From: Defluviicoccus sp.
GTDB taxonomy: Bacteria > Pseudomonadota > Alphaproteobacteria > MPNO01
DNA length: 40,756 nucleotides
Assembly: GCA_022823775.1 (NCBI GenBank)
Contig: JAJEHI010000191.1
Location: 1-40,756, forward strand
Direction of reading: 5' to 3'
Part shown: in pieces, positions 17,253-25,673 of the stretch
How the letters are laid out: every line of letters starts with the position of its first letter
Position numbering within the stretch: the first letter of the stretch is position 1
Made by a program: the position numbers and the translations under genes
The notes under the pieces: generated by a model
Database searches by the model: none
The model's input: the letters and a program-made list of their open reading frames with translations, nothing else
What the model was told of the DNA's origin: nothing

Positions 17253-17281
17253 TTGTGATCGGTGTGGCGGCAGAATACTAT
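17253..17281 (+). promoter_or_regulatory. Candidate sigma70-type promoter upstream of formamidase
   Basis: TTGTGA (17253-17258), 17-base spacer, TACTAT (17276-17281); 4/6 matches in each box. It would give a leader of about 150 bases before the ATG at 17443. No convincing sigma54 (-24/-12) site was seen. Confidence 0.35.
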
Positions 17282-17442
17282 TTTCTTCTATCGGTCAGAT
17301 AAAAAGTAATTATAGCGGCCGATCGGAACGGTGATTTCCCAAGGCTTTGTGCGGGGCCTGTACAGCTAGAGGCCCAAGTAGTTGCGGTACAGACAAGTTC
17401 TGTGAACGGCACAAACGCGCACTCAAGGATTGGGAGGAAATC

Positions 17443-18681
17443 ATGGCCAACACAGTATTTCGGGCGGAAATGGACAAATGGCCCGAAGATCAAGACGTAA
17501 AGACCCACAATCGGTGGCACCCGGATATCCCGATCGTGGAAACCTTCAAGCCCGGTGACGAATTCCGGGTCGAGTGCTACGACTGGACGGGCGGTCAGAT
17601 CAAAAACGACGAGTCCGCCAACGACATCCGGGATGTCGACCTTTCGAAAGTGCACTATCTGAGCGGACCGTTCGGCGTCGAGGGCGCCGAGCCCGGCGAC
17701 CTCATGGTCGTGGACATCAACGACATCGGATGGCTGCCGGATTCCAAGTGGGGGTTCACCGGGATCTTCGCGCTGGAAAACGGCGGAGGGTTCCTCGACA
17801 AGCACTTCCCGGAGGCGCGCAAGGCGTGCTGGGACTTCCATGGCATCTACACCACGTCGCGCCACATCCCCGGCGTGCGCTTCCCCGGGCTTATCCATCC
17901 CGGGCTGATCGGCACACTGCCTGACGCCGATCTGCTGAAGCGGTGGAACGACCGGGAATCGGCCCTGTTCAGGACCGATCCGGACCGCGTGCCGCCATTG
18001 TGCACGCTGCCCGACGGCCTCGCCGGGACGACGACGGCGCTGATGGGGCAGATGACGGGCGACGCGGCGACGGCCGCGGGCCTGGAAGGCGCGCGCACGG
18101 TGCCCGGGCGCGAACATGGCGGGAACTGCGACATCAAGAACCTGTCGCGCGGTTCGACCTGCTACTTCCCGGTCTACCAGTCGGGCGGCGGGCTCTCGAT
18201 GGGCGACATCCACTGGTCGCAGGGGGACGGCGAGATCACCTTCTGCGGCGCCATCGAGATGGCCGGCTGGATCGATATCGGCGTCGACGTGATCAAGGGC
18301 GGTGTCGAGAAATACGGGATCACCAACCCGGTCTTCAAGCCGAGCCCGGTCGAGCCGCATTACTCCGAGTACCTGATCTTCGAAGGGGTCTGCGTCGACG
18401 AACACGACGGCTCCCAGAAGTATCTGGATGCGACGGTTGCCTACCGCCGCGCCTGCCTGAACGCGGTCGAATATCTCAAGAAGTTCGGCTATTCGGGCGA
18501 GCAGGCGTACATGATCCTTGGCACGGCTCCGGTCGAGGGCCGGGTCAGCGGAATCGTCGACATCCCGAACGCGTGTTGCACGGTCGCGGTTCCAACGGAG
18601 ATCTTCGATTTCGATATCCGGCCGAACGCTTCCGGACCGACCGTCCACGTCAGCGGCGTAGACGCGACGTCCTGCAGTTGA
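17443..18681 (+). CDS. fmdA: Formamidase (FmdA/AmdA acetamidase-formamidase family)
   Basis: A 412-residue member of the FmdA_AmdA family, full length. Conserved stretches include HNRWHPDIP near the N-terminus, PGDLMVVDINDIG, GFTGIF, FPGLIHPGLIG, the metal-site region PGREHGGNCDIKNLSRGSTCYFPVY, GDIHWSQGDGEITFCGAIEM and VDIPNACCTVAVPTEIFDFDI at the C-terminus. It hydrolyses formamide to formate and ammonia in the cytoplasm; acetamide and related short amides are possible. ATG 17443 follows GGGAGGA. It is the first gene of a module with an AmiS-type amide/urea channel and FmdB, which supports short-amide use as nitrogen source. Confidence 0.93.
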   Translation: MANTVFRAEMDKWPEDQDVKTHNRWHPDIPIVETFKPGDEFRVECYDWTGGQIKNDESANDIRDVDLSKVHYLSGPFGVEGAEPGDLMVVDINDIGWLPDSKWGFTGIFALENGGGFLDKHFPEARKACWDFHGIYTTSRHIPGVRFPGLIHPGLIGTLPDADLLKRWNDRESALFRTDPDRVPPLCTLPDGLAGTTTALMGQMTGDAATAAGLEGARTVPGREHGGNCDIKNLSRGSTCYFPVYQSGGGLSMGDIHWSQGDGEITFCGAIEMAGWIDIGVDVIKGGVEKYGITNPVFKPSPVEPHYSEYLIFEGVCVDEHDGSQKYLDATVAYRRACLNAVEYLKKFGYSGEQAYMILGTAPVEGRVSGIVDIPNACCTVAVPTEIFDFDIRPNASGPTVHVSGVDATSCS

Positions 18682-18693
18682 TTGATGCATCGC

Positions 18694-18722
18694 GGAGGCT
18701 GGGCGGCGATCGTCCCGCCTCC
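18694..18722 (+). other. Imperfect hairpin between fmdA and amiS
   Basis: GGAGGC-T-GGG can pair with CCC-GCCTCC across a 10-base loop. No T-run follows, so it is at most a weak or Rho-assisted stop, or a processing/stability element in the 161-base gap between formamidase and channel genes. Confidence 0.3.
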
Positions 18723-18842
18723 GCTTCGCATCCCGGTCCGCAGATGATGACCAGCGAGCGTTTGTCCGGTGCGGCGCACCGTCCGGTGCGTGCATCCGAA
18801 GCGGCCACTCTGCGGAACATCTGACACGCGGAGGACTCGAAG

Positions 18843-19355
18843 ATGCTCGGACTTGCATTGCTCTATGTCGGAGCCGTCCTGTTCCTGAACGGACTCTGGC
18901 TGATGGGCCGGATCGGCGATCGCGAGATCGCCATCATCAACATCTTTTCCGGCCTGCTCACGGCGGCCGTGGCGGCATATCTGGCCTTCGGGCCCGGTTC
19001 CGACGCGGGCGCGATCAGAGCCGCGGCGCTGACGCTGCTCTTCAGCTTCACCTATCTGTGGGTGGCCTACAACCGGTTCCACGACGTGGATGGCCGTGGT
19101 CTCGGCTGGTACAGCCTCTTCGTCGCCATCACCGTCGTTCCGGTGGCCGTGGTCACGTTCATGGGTGCGGATTCGACGTTGGACTACTGGTTGGGCCTGT
19201 GCTGGGCTGCGTGGGCGGTGTTGTGGTTCATGTTCTTCCTGTTGCTGGCGATGCAGAAACCGATCGCCAAGGCGACGGGGGCCATGACCTCGATACAGGG
19301 CGTGCTGACCGGCTGGCTGCCCGGCTACCTGATTCTCGAAGGCTGGCTTACCTAG
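18843..19355 (+). CDS. amiS: AmiS/UreI-family urea/amide channel
   Basis: A 170-residue inner-membrane protein with six hydrophobic helices, the length of AmiS/UreI. Family signatures include LYVGAVLFLNGLWLMG at the N-terminus, FTYLWVAYNRFHDVDGRGLGWYSLF in the centre and TSIQGVLTGWLPGYLIL at the C-terminus. These proteins let urea or short amides cross the membrane passively. Position behind formamidase supports formamide/acetamide or urea uptake. ATG 18843 follows GGAGG. No extra pH-sensing periplasmic histidines like those of Helicobacter UreI stand out. Confidence 0.92.
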   Translation: MLGLALLYVGAVLFLNGLWLMGRIGDREIAIINIFSGLLTAAVAAYLAFGPGSDAGAIRAAALTLLFSFTYLWVAYNRFHDVDGRGLGWYSLFVAITVVPVAVVTFMGADSTLDYWLGLCWAAWAVLWFMFFLLLAMQKPIAKATGAMTSIQGVLTGWLPGYLILEGWLT

Positions 19356-19362
19356 CCGGCAT

Positions 19363-19392
19363 TGCCGCCCGGCCCGTGGGGGCCGGGCGGCA
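19363..19392 (+). other. Strong GC hairpin between amiS and fmdB
   Basis: A perfect 12-base-pair stem: TGCCGCCCGGCC (19363-19374) and GGCCGGGCGGCA (19381-19392) around a 6-base loop. No T-run follows, so simple intrinsic termination is unlikely; partial termination or mRNA protection between operon genes is possible. Confidence 0.5.
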
Positions 19393-19419
19393 TCCGGCCG
19401 GGTCACGGAGGAGAGCGCG

Positions 19420-19752
19420 ATGCCGATTTACGGCTATGACTGCGAGGCATGCGGGCCTTTTACCGAGATACAGCCGATGAGCCGGTCGTCGGAGCCGATG
19501 CCCTGCCCGGATTGCGGCAACGCGGCGCCGCGCAGCATAAGCGCGCCGTTCATCGCCAACATGGACCCCAACAACCGGATCGCGCATCAGCGAAATGAAA
19601 AGAGCGCGGACGAACCCAGGGTGGTGTCCGGAAAGCCGGGCGGCCACAAGCATGGGCATGAGCACGGCCACAGCCATGGCGCGCGGCGCAACACAGGCCT
19701 CGGCGAGGGTCTGCACAACACGCACTCCCGCCCCTGGTCGATCGGTCACTGA
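19420..19752 (+). CDS. fmdB: FmdB-family zinc-ribbon protein with histidine-rich tail
   Basis: A 110-residue protein starting MPIYGYDCEACG, the FmdB zinc-ribbon signature. Two Cys pairs (Cys8-x2-Cys11 and CPDCG near residues 29-32) should hold one zinc. FmdB was named as a regulator of formamidase in Methylophilus, and the gene lies in the formamidase module here. The C-terminal part adds GGHKHGHEHGHSHG, a metal-binding histidine run not essential to the family. GGAGGAG precedes the ATG. Its action as transcription regulator is family lore and is not shown by the sequence. Confidence 0.88.
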   Translation: MPIYGYDCEACGPFTEIQPMSRSSEPMPCPDCGNAAPRSISAPFIANMDPNNRIAHQRNEKSADEPRVVSGKPGGHKHGHEHGHSHGARRNTGLGEGLHNTHSRPWSIGH

Positions 19753-19824
19753 AGCTCGAACCGGATCCGCATCCCTCGCCGATATCGGCGCGCCCGCGCC
19801 GGTGAATGCGGAACGGACCGGAAC

Positions 19825-20223
19825 ATGACCTATTTGTGGGTTGCGATCGGTAGCGCGATCGGCGGCGTTGGGCGCTACTGGTGCGGCGCGGCGGTGTCGG
19901 CCCGGTTGGGCGATGACCTTCCGTGGGGCACGATGCTCGTCAACGTAGTGGGGTCGTTCGTGATCGGCGTCGTGGCCGCGATGGGCGAATCCCTCGATCG
20001 TTCATGGCTCCCCGGACATCACATCCGCGCCTTCGTCGTGGTCGGTCTATGCGGCGGTTACACCACCTTTTCCGCTTTCAGCCTTCAGACCCTGGACTTG
20101 CTTCGCGAAGGCGCGTGGATAGCCGCCCTCGGCAACGTCGTGCTGTCGGTGGTCGTGTGCCTGATCGCCGTCTGGCTCGGCTACCTCGCCGGCGGCGGAT
20201 TGAGCGAAGCCCACACGGGCTGA
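19825..20223 (+). CDS. crcB: CrcB/Fluc fluoride channel
   Basis: A 132-residue protein with four membrane helices. Diagnostic Fluc motifs are GGVGRYW in helix 1, GTMLVNVVGSFVIG in helix 2 and GLCGGYTTFSAFSLQT in helix 3 (the Na+-binding break and phenylalanine box). Works as an antiparallel homodimer exporting F- from the cytoplasm. No fluoride riboswitch is recognisable in the 72 bases upstream, and the Shine-Dalgarno is poor. It may be expressed from the fmdB transcript. Converges on uraH. Confidence 0.92.
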   Translation: MTYLWVAIGSAIGGVGRYWCGAAVSARLGDDLPWGTMLVNVVGSFVIGVVAAMGESLDRSWLPGHHIRAFVVVGLCGGYTTFSAFSLQTLDLLREGAWIAALGNVVLSVVVCLIAVWLGYLAGGGLSEAHTG

Positions 20224-20260
20224 GAACCGGAGGAAATACAACCCTGCCCGTCGGACCCGT

Positions 20261-20611
20261 TCAGCTCCCGCGGTAGGTCGTGTAGCCGAAAGGGGAGACC
20301 AGGAGGGGGACGTGGTAGTGCTCGTCGGCGCTCGCGATGCCGAAGCGGATCACCACCACGTCGAGGAAGGCGGGGGACCGTCCTTCGTGCCCGGCGTCGC
20401 GGAAATAGTCGCCGACGTGGAAGATCAGCTCGTACACCCCCGCTCCGAAATCCTCGCCCTCGAGGATCGGCCCGTCGCAGCGGCCGTCGGCGTTGGTGGT
20501 CGCGGCGGCGATCGCCCGGTTCTGGTCCTCCGCGCGGTAGAGCGCGATCCTGACGCCCGCCGCCGGGCGGCCGTTCGCGGTATCGAGCACGTGCGTCGTC
20601 AGCCTACCCAT
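20261..20611 (-). CDS. uraH: 5-hydroxyisourate hydrolase (transthyretin-like)
   Basis: A 116-residue transthyretin-related protein. The N-terminal LTTHVLDTANGRPAAGV and C-terminal HYHVPLLVSPFGYTTYRGS are the two HIUase signatures; the final YRGS distinguishes the enzyme from true transthyretin. His7, an Arg in the centre and His in HYHVPLL form the active site in the homotetramer. It converts 5-hydroxyisourate, the product of PuuD, to OHCU, the substrate of UraD. Last gene of the urate operon; its start overlaps the hydrolase stop by 8 bases. Confidence 0.95.
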   Translation of the reverse strand: MGRLTTHVLDTANGRPAAGVRIALYRAEDQNRAIAAATTNADGRCDGPILEGEDFGAGVYELIFHVGDYFRDAGHEGRSPAFLDVVVIRFGIASADEHYHVPLLVSPFGYTTYRGS

Positions 20612-21668
20612 CGCCCCGCCCCTCTCGCATGAACGCCGCCGCCAGGAAGCGGCCCACGTCGCGGTTCGACCGCGCTCTCACCTCGTCGTCGCGACCGATC
20701 AGATAGCCCTCGCCCGCGACGCAGAGCCCCAGGATCACCCGCCGCAGCCACGGGTCGGTCATCGGGAGCCAGGTGATCCGGTCGCGCGCGATGCCGTTGC
20801 GGCTGACCCGGAACCGGCAGCCGGCGAGGCTGCGGCCGATCTCGAACGGCCCCTCCCAGGCGCCGTCCCACTGGTGATAGGCGCCCTCGTAGGCGACGGT
20901 GCCGACCCGCGCGCCGCCCTGTCTCAGGTCGGATGCGATCTCCGCGCAGCGCTCCGGGTCGATCAGCGCATCCTCGTCGCCCCAGACCATCAGGATCGGC
21001 GCGCCGGTGGCCCTGCTGTCTTCGAGACGCGCGATGCAGGGACCGTAAAAGGCCACATGTGCGGCGAAGCGGAGCCCGCCGGGCGCCATCGTCTCGGCGA
21101 CCTGGGCATAGGCGGCGAGCACCGACGCCATGCCGCCGTAGGAGAAGCCCATCAGAGCCACCCTGCCCGGGTCGACCGCCTCGTGCCGGGACAGGAAGCG
21201 GAGCCCGGAATAGGCGTCGGCGATCATCATCGTCTCGGTGATCTCCAGCAGCCGTTCGATGAAGCCGCTGGCGCGGTCGCGGCGGCCGCCGAACACGTCG
21301 ATCACCAGGGCGGCGACGCCCATCGCCGCGAACTGCCGGGCATAGGTCAGCTCGCGCTGGTAGAGGACGCCCGCCGCGCCGTGCAGCAGAACCACCGCCG
21401 GCACCCGGACACCCTTCTTCGGGCCGGCCGGCAGGAACAGCGTCGCCGGCACGGGGGTCGGCTCGCCCGCCGCCGCGCGGACGTCGGACAGTCCGAACGG
21501 GCTCGTGCTTTCGAGCGTGACCGCTGTCCCGAGATTGTCCGCGTACCCGTCCACGGCGGGCCAGCTGCCGTCGGCGAGCGCCCGCGTCTGGGCCCAGGAC
21601 TGTGCGGAAAGGGTCGCCGCGAGGAGAAGCAGCGCGGCCGCGAACGCGCGCTGCCAGCGTCTATTCAA
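20604..21668 (-). CDS. Exported alpha/beta hydrolase (dienelactone hydrolase-like)
   Basis: A 354-residue protein. The N-terminus MNRRWQRAFAAALLLLAATLSAQSWAQT is a Sec signal peptide, with cleavage likely after Ala26. The fold has the nucleophile elbow GFSYGGM, the acid in VWGDEDALID and the base in AYHQWD, a Ser-Asp-His triad as in dienelactone-hydrolase-like enzymes. It is predicted to act in the periplasm. It is wedged between puuD and uraH, overlapping both by 8 bases, so it belongs to the urate operon although no known step of that pathway needs an exported esterase. Substrate unknown. Confidence 0.86.
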   Translation of the reverse strand: MNRRWQRAFAAALLLLAATLSAQSWAQTRALADGSWPAVDGYADNLGTAVTLESTSPFGLSDVRAAAGEPTPVPATLFLPAGPKKGVRVPAVVLLHGAAGVLYQRELTYARQFAAMGVAALVIDVFGGRRDRASGFIERLLEITETMMIADAYSGLRFLSRHEAVDPGRVALMGFSYGGMASVLAAYAQVAETMAPGGLRFAAHVAFYGPCIARLEDSRATGAPILMVWGDEDALIDPERCAEIASDLRQGGARVGTVAYEGAYHQWDGAWEGPFEIGRSLAGCRFRVSRNGIARDRITWLPMTDPWLRRVILGLCVAGEGYLIGRDDEVRARSNRDVGRFLAAAFMREGRGDG

Positions 21669-22854
21669 TCTCCGCGCCCTCGGCGATCCAGCGTCCGAGG
21701 ATGCGGCGTTCCTCGTCGGTCATCTCGGTCTCGTTGCCGACCGGCATGGTCCTGGTGAGCACCGCGACTGCCCGGATCTTCGGCGCCTGGTCGCGGATTT
21801 GCTCGGCGGTGTCGAAGGCGACGTCCTTGGGCGGCTTGTCGAAGTTCTCGTCGGACGGCTTCGCCGCGTGGCAGGAGACGCAGCGCCTGGCGACGATGTC
21901 GTAGGCCTCGGCGAAGGTCACGGGGTCGGCGTCCTCGTCCTCCGCGGTCATCGTCCCGCCGGGAAGGCTCGCATAGACCACCGCGAGGATGAGGACCACC
22001 GACGCCGGGATCGGCCAGAGCCTGCTCTGCCCCGCGTTGCGCAGGTTGAACCAGTGGCGCACCAGAGCGCCAGCTATGAACACCACGATGAGCACCGCCC
22101 AGGCATGTTCGTGGCCGAACGTGCTCGGGTAGTGGCTCGAGATCATGATGAAGATGACCGGCAGGGTCATGTAGTTGTTGTGGACCGAGCGCTGCTTGGC
22201 GTTGAAGGCGAGGCGCGCGTCGAGCGCGGTGCCGGCCTTGGTCGCGTCGACCAGCTTCTGCTGCGCCGGGATGATGATCATCCAGACATTGGCGACCATG
22301 ATGGTGCCGAGCATCGCGCCGACATGCATGTAGGCGCCGCGCGCGCTGAACACGTGGGTGAGCCCGAAAGCCACGAGGATCAGGAGCCCGAAGCCGATGC
22401 ACTCGACCACGGCGCCCCGGTGCCTGAGCGGCGACTTGTAGAGCACGTCGTAGACGAACCATGAGCCGGCCAGCAGCGCGAGGCCGATGGCGATGGCCTC
22501 GGGCTTGGAGAGATCCGCCACCGCGCGGTCGATCAGGTAGATCTCCGCCCCGTAATAGTACATCAGGCAAAGCAGCAGGAACCCGGTGATCCAGGTCCAC
22601 GCCGCCTCCCACTTGAACCAGTGCAGGGTGCGCGGCACTTCCTCGGGCGCGAGGTCCATCTTCTCGACGACGTAGAACCCGCCGCTATGGGTCATCCAGA
22701 GCTCGCCCTCGACGTTCCTGCGCGGCGGGTCGGGCTTCTCCAGGTGGCTGTCCAGCCACATGAACAGGAATGACGAGCCGATCCAGGCGATGCCGGTGAC
22801 GATGTGGGCCCATCTGAGGACCAGGTTGACCCACTCGCTGAGGATCGTTTCCAT
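21661..22854 (-). CDS. puuD: PuuD-type membrane urate oxidase with C-terminal cytochrome c
   Basis: A 397-residue protein. The N-terminal ~300 residues form the urate-oxidase membrane domain with about eight helices (starts METILSEWVNLVLRWAHIVTGIAWIGSSFLFMW). The C-terminal domain has one haem-c site, CVSCH at 325-329, with Met370 in TMPVGN as probable axial ligand. It oxidises urate to 5-hydroxyisourate and passes electrons to the respiratory chain rather than making peroxide. Encoded between uraD (9-base gap) and the exported hydrolase. Family assignment is firm because uraD, uraH and xdh are adjacent. Confidence 0.93.
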   Translation of the reverse strand: METILSEWVNLVLRWAHIVTGIAWIGSSFLFMWLDSHLEKPDPPRRNVEGELWMTHSGGFYVVEKMDLAPEEVPRTLHWFKWEAAWTWITGFLLLCLMYYYGAEIYLIDRAVADLSKPEAIAIGLALLAGSWFVYDVLYKSPLRHRGAVVECIGFGLLILVAFGLTHVFSARGAYMHVGAMLGTIMVANVWMIIIPAQQKLVDATKAGTALDARLAFNAKQRSVHNNYMTLPVIFIMISSHYPSTFGHEHAWAVLIVVFIAGALVRHWFNLRNAGQSRLWPIPASVVLILAVVYASLPGGTMTAEDEDADPVTFAEAYDIVARRCVSCHAAKPSDENFDKPPKDVAFDTAEQIRDQAPKIRAVAVLTRTMPVGNETEMTDEERRILGRWIAEGAEIE

Positions 22855-22863
22855 CGCCGCGTC

Positions 22864-23370
22864 TCAATCCCGCAACAGGTCGAACAGCCGGAACCGGCCG
22901 ATCAGACCGATATTGCGCAGCGCCTCTTCCATCTCGGCCGCTTCGTCGTTGGCGAGGCGCCGCTCGAAGGCCTCCAGAATACTGTCCTTCGTATGCAAAC
23001 GGACCGCAACGATAAAGGGAAAACCGAAACGGTCGCGGTAGGCCGCGTTGAGCCGGTGGAAGCGTTCGAACTCCTCGTCGTCCAGCCGGTCGAGCCCAGC
23101 GCCCTGCTGCTCGCGGGTCGAGTGCTCGGTCAGCGCCCCGGCGCGCGCCGCCTTGCCGGCGAGATCGGGGTGGGCGCGGATCAGGGCGAGCTTCATGTCG
23201 TCCTCGGCCGCGGCGATCGCCGCCGTCATCGCCTCGAACACGTCCTCGACCGAGGCGAAGGGTCGAGCGGCCCAGGCTTCGCCCGCGATCCACGGCGAAT
23301 GCTCGAAGACCGGCCCGAGCGCGGCGGTGAACTCCGCGCGCGAACTTTCGTTGAGCTCCGCGAGCTTCAC
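22864..23370 (-). CDS. uraD: OHCU decarboxylase
   Basis: A 168-residue helical protein starting at GTG 23370 inside the xdhB stop (GTGA overlap). Family motifs are VFEHSPWIAGEAWAARPF, LIRAHPDLAGKAA (catalytic His) and LTEHSTREQQGAGLD. It decarboxylates 2-oxo-4-hydroxy-4-carboxy-5-ureidoimidazoline stereospecifically to (S)-allantoin, which PuuE encoded at 11.7 kb can open. The frame stays open far upstream antisense to xdhB, but the domain begins at this GTG. Confidence 0.93.
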   Translation of the reverse strand: MKLAELNESSRAEFTAALGPVFEHSPWIAGEAWAARPFASVEDVFEAMTAAIAAAEDDMKLALIRAHPDLAGKAARAGALTEHSTREQQGAGLDRLDDEEFERFHRLNAAYRDRFGFPFIVAVRLHTKDSILEAFERRLANDEAAEMEEALRNIGLIGRFRLFDLLRD

Positions 23371-25673
23371 GGCGCCCTGACCTCCTCGACCGCCGCCAGC
23401 ACGCGTTCCGGCGTGGCCGGAGGATCGAGGCGCACGAAGCGCCGATGGCGGGCGAGCCCGGACACCGCGTCCCGGATCGCGAGCCAGACCGACAGCGCCA
23501 GCATAAGCGGCGGCTCGCCCACCGCCTTGGAACGGAAGATCGTCGGATGCGGGTTGGGCGAATCCTCGAGGATGTGGACGTTGAAGACGGGCGGGACGTC
23601 GCGGCTGCCGGGGATCTTGTAGGTCGAGGGGCCGTGCGTCCGGAGGCGCCCCTCGCCGTCCCACCAGAGCTCTTCCATCGTGACCCAGCCCATCCCCTGC
23701 ACGAACCCGCCCTCGATCTGGCCGAGATCGATCGCCGGGTTCAGCGAAGTGCCGCAATCCTCCAGGATGTCGGCCCGCAGCACCCGGTTCTCCCCTGTCA
23801 GCGTGTCGATCGCCACCTCGGCGATGCAGGCGCCGTAGGCATAGTAGAAGAACGGCCGGCCCTGCATCGTCTCGGGGTCCCAGTGGATGTCGGGGGTCCG
23901 GTAAAAGCCGGTGGCCGAAAGCGAGACGCGCTCGGCCCAGCTCAGCTTGGCCAGCTCGTCGAAGGCGAGGCTCTGGTTGCCGGCGTAGATGCGGTTGTCC
24001 GCGAAGCGGATTTCGCCGGGCGCGACCCCGAAATGCTCCGCCGCGACGCCGGTCATCCGCTCCTTGATCCGGTTCGCCGCGTCGAGCGCCGCCATGCCGT
24101 TGAGGTCGGAGCCGGACGAGGCGGCGGTGGCCGAGGTGTTGGGCACTTTGTCGGTCGAGGCGGGCGAGACCCGGATGCGGTCGAGGTCGATCTGGAACGC
24201 CTCCGACACCACCTGGGCGATCTTGACGTAGAGCCCCTGCCCCATCTCGGTCCCGCCGTGGTTGAGGTGGACGCTGCCGTCGGTATAGACGTGGACCAGG
24301 GCGCCGGCCTGGTTGAGGCTCTTGACGTTGAAGGAGATGCCGAACTTGATCGGCACCATCGCGATGCCCTTCTTGATGACCGGGCTGGATTCGTTGAACG
24401 CGGCGACCTCGCGCCTGCGCGCCTCGTAATCCGCCTTTTCGGAAATGCCGTCCACCACCTCCTCGACGATGTTGTCGTCGACGACCTGCCCGTAGGGCGT
24501 CACGTTCTTCGGCGCATCGCCGTAATAGTTGGCGCGGCGCACCGCCTCGACGTCGAGCCCGAGCGTGCGCGCGATATGCTCGATCGCGAGCTCGATGACG
24601 ACCATCCCCTGCGGCCCGCCGAAGCCCCGGAAGGCGGTGTTGGAGACCGTGTTGGTCTTGCAGCAATAGCCGCGGAAATGGGCGTTCGGAATGTCGTAGC
24701 AATTGTCCGCGTGGCACAGCGCGCGTCCCATCACCGAGGTCGAAAGATCGGCGACGTTGCCCGCCCGCGCGGCGAACAGGATGTCGAGCCCGGCGATCCG
24801 GCCCGTGTCGTCGAACCCGACTTCGTAGCGGAACAGGAAGTCGTGCCGTTTGCCGGTGACGATCATGTCGTCGTCGCGCGCGAGCCTGAGCTTCGCCGGC
24901 CGGCCGGAAACCCGCGCCAGCACCGCGGCGATGGCGGCCACGATGGTGGCCTGGCTTTCCTTGCCGCCGAACGCGCCGCCCATCCGCCGGACCTCGACGG
25001 TGACCGCGTTGGCCGGCACGCCGAGCGTGTGCGCGACGCCGTGCTGGACCTCGGTCGGATGCTGGGTCGAGGAATAGACCAGCATGTCGGAGTCTTCCCG
25101 CGGCACGGCGAGCGCGACCTGACCCTCGAGGTAGAAATGATCCTGCCCGCCGCACCCCGCCTCGCCCGCGACCCGGTGCGGCGCGGCGGCGATTGCCGCG
25201 GCCGCGTCGCCCCGTTTCATGACCTGCGGCCGGGCGACATAGCTCTCGCGCTCCAGCGCGTCCTCTATGGAGAGTATCGGCTCCAGCACCTCGTACTCCA
25301 CCTCGACCAGCGCCGCCGCGCGCCGCGCGGTGTCGCGGTCCGAGGCGGCGACGGCGGCGACCGGGTGGCCGACATATTCGGCAACGCCGTCGGCCAGGAT
25401 CGGCTCGCCCGAAAAGATCGGGGCCACGTCGTTGACCCCCGGGATGTCGGCGGCGGTGACGACGGCGCTCACCCCGGGGACCGCGCGCGCCGCCGCGCGG
25501 TCTATCGAGAGGATGCGGGCGTGCGGGTGCGGGCTGGTGGCGAGCCAGATTTCCTGCGTGCCGGGCACCGCCGGCATGTCGTCGATATAGACCGCCCGCC
25601 CGGTGACGTGCTTCTCGGCGCTGTCGTGGCGCCATGCCCGGTGGACCCCGCCCTTGAGCGCGGAGGCTGTCAC
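23367..25673 (-). CDS. xdhB: Xanthine dehydrogenase, molybdopterin-binding subunit
   Basis: A 768-residue large subunit starting at GTG 25673 (GTGA overlap with xdhA). The N-terminal a/b hammerhead domain (HVTGRAVYIDDMP) precedes the molybdenum domain. Conserved sites are GQDHFYLEGQ, RRMGGAFGGKE, NTAFRGFGGPQG, GGTEMGQGLY and the C-terminal KAVGEPPLML holding the catalytic Glu. It oxidises hypoxanthine and xanthine to urate at a sulfurated Mo-pterin centre, passing electrons to the FeS/FAD subunit. The sulfuration chaperone gene xdhC is not in the window. No frameshift seen. Confidence 0.95.
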   Translation of the reverse strand: MTASALKGGVHRAWRHDSAEKHVTGRAVYIDDMPAVPGTQEIWLATSPHPHARILSIDRAAARAVPGVSAVVTAADIPGVNDVAPIFSGEPILADGVAEYVGHPVAAVAASDRDTARRAAALVEVEYEVLEPILSIEDALERESYVARPQVMKRGDAAAAIAAAPHRVAGEAGCGGQDHFYLEGQVALAVPREDSDMLVYSSTQHPTEVQHGVAHTLGVPANAVTVEVRRMGGAFGGKESQATIVAAIAAVLARVSGRPAKLRLARDDDMIVTGKRHDFLFRYEVGFDDTGRIAGLDILFAARAGNVADLSTSVMGRALCHADNCYDIPNAHFRGYCCKTNTVSNTAFRGFGGPQGMVVIELAIEHIARTLGLDVEAVRRANYYGDAPKNVTPYGQVVDDNIVEEVVDGISEKADYEARRREVAAFNESSPVIKKGIAMVPIKFGISFNVKSLNQAGALVHVYTDGSVHLNHGGTEMGQGLYVKIAQVVSEAFQIDLDRIRVSPASTDKVPNTSATAASSGSDLNGMAALDAANRIKERMTGVAAEHFGVAPGEIRFADNRIYAGNQSLAFDELAKLSWAERVSLSATGFYRTPDIHWDPETMQGRPFFYYAYGACIAEVAIDTLTGENRVLRADILEDCGTSLNPAIDLGQIEGGFVQGMGWVTMEELWWDGEGRLRTHGPSTYKIPGSRDVPPVFNVHILEDSPNPHPTIFRSKAVGEPPLMLALSVWLAIRDAVSGLARHRRFVRLDPPATPERVLAAVEEVRAP

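Larger units (their letters stand above)
16829..17442. other. 614-base intergenic region with AT-richer leader of the formamidase gene
   Basis: No convincing gene is seen; short open frames here have no recognisable domain or good start site. The first 270 bases are GC-rich. From about 17130 to 17350 the base composition drops sharply. This stretch holds a perfect 17-base palindrome (17137-17153), a G-run near 17185 and a candidate sigma70 promoter (17253-17281), so it looks like the control region of the formamidase gene starting at 17443. Confidence 0.6.

Noticed and set aside
19753-19824. Fluoride riboswitch before crcB
   Set aside because: The conserved sequence and pseudoknot layout of the crcB motif are not found in the short leader.
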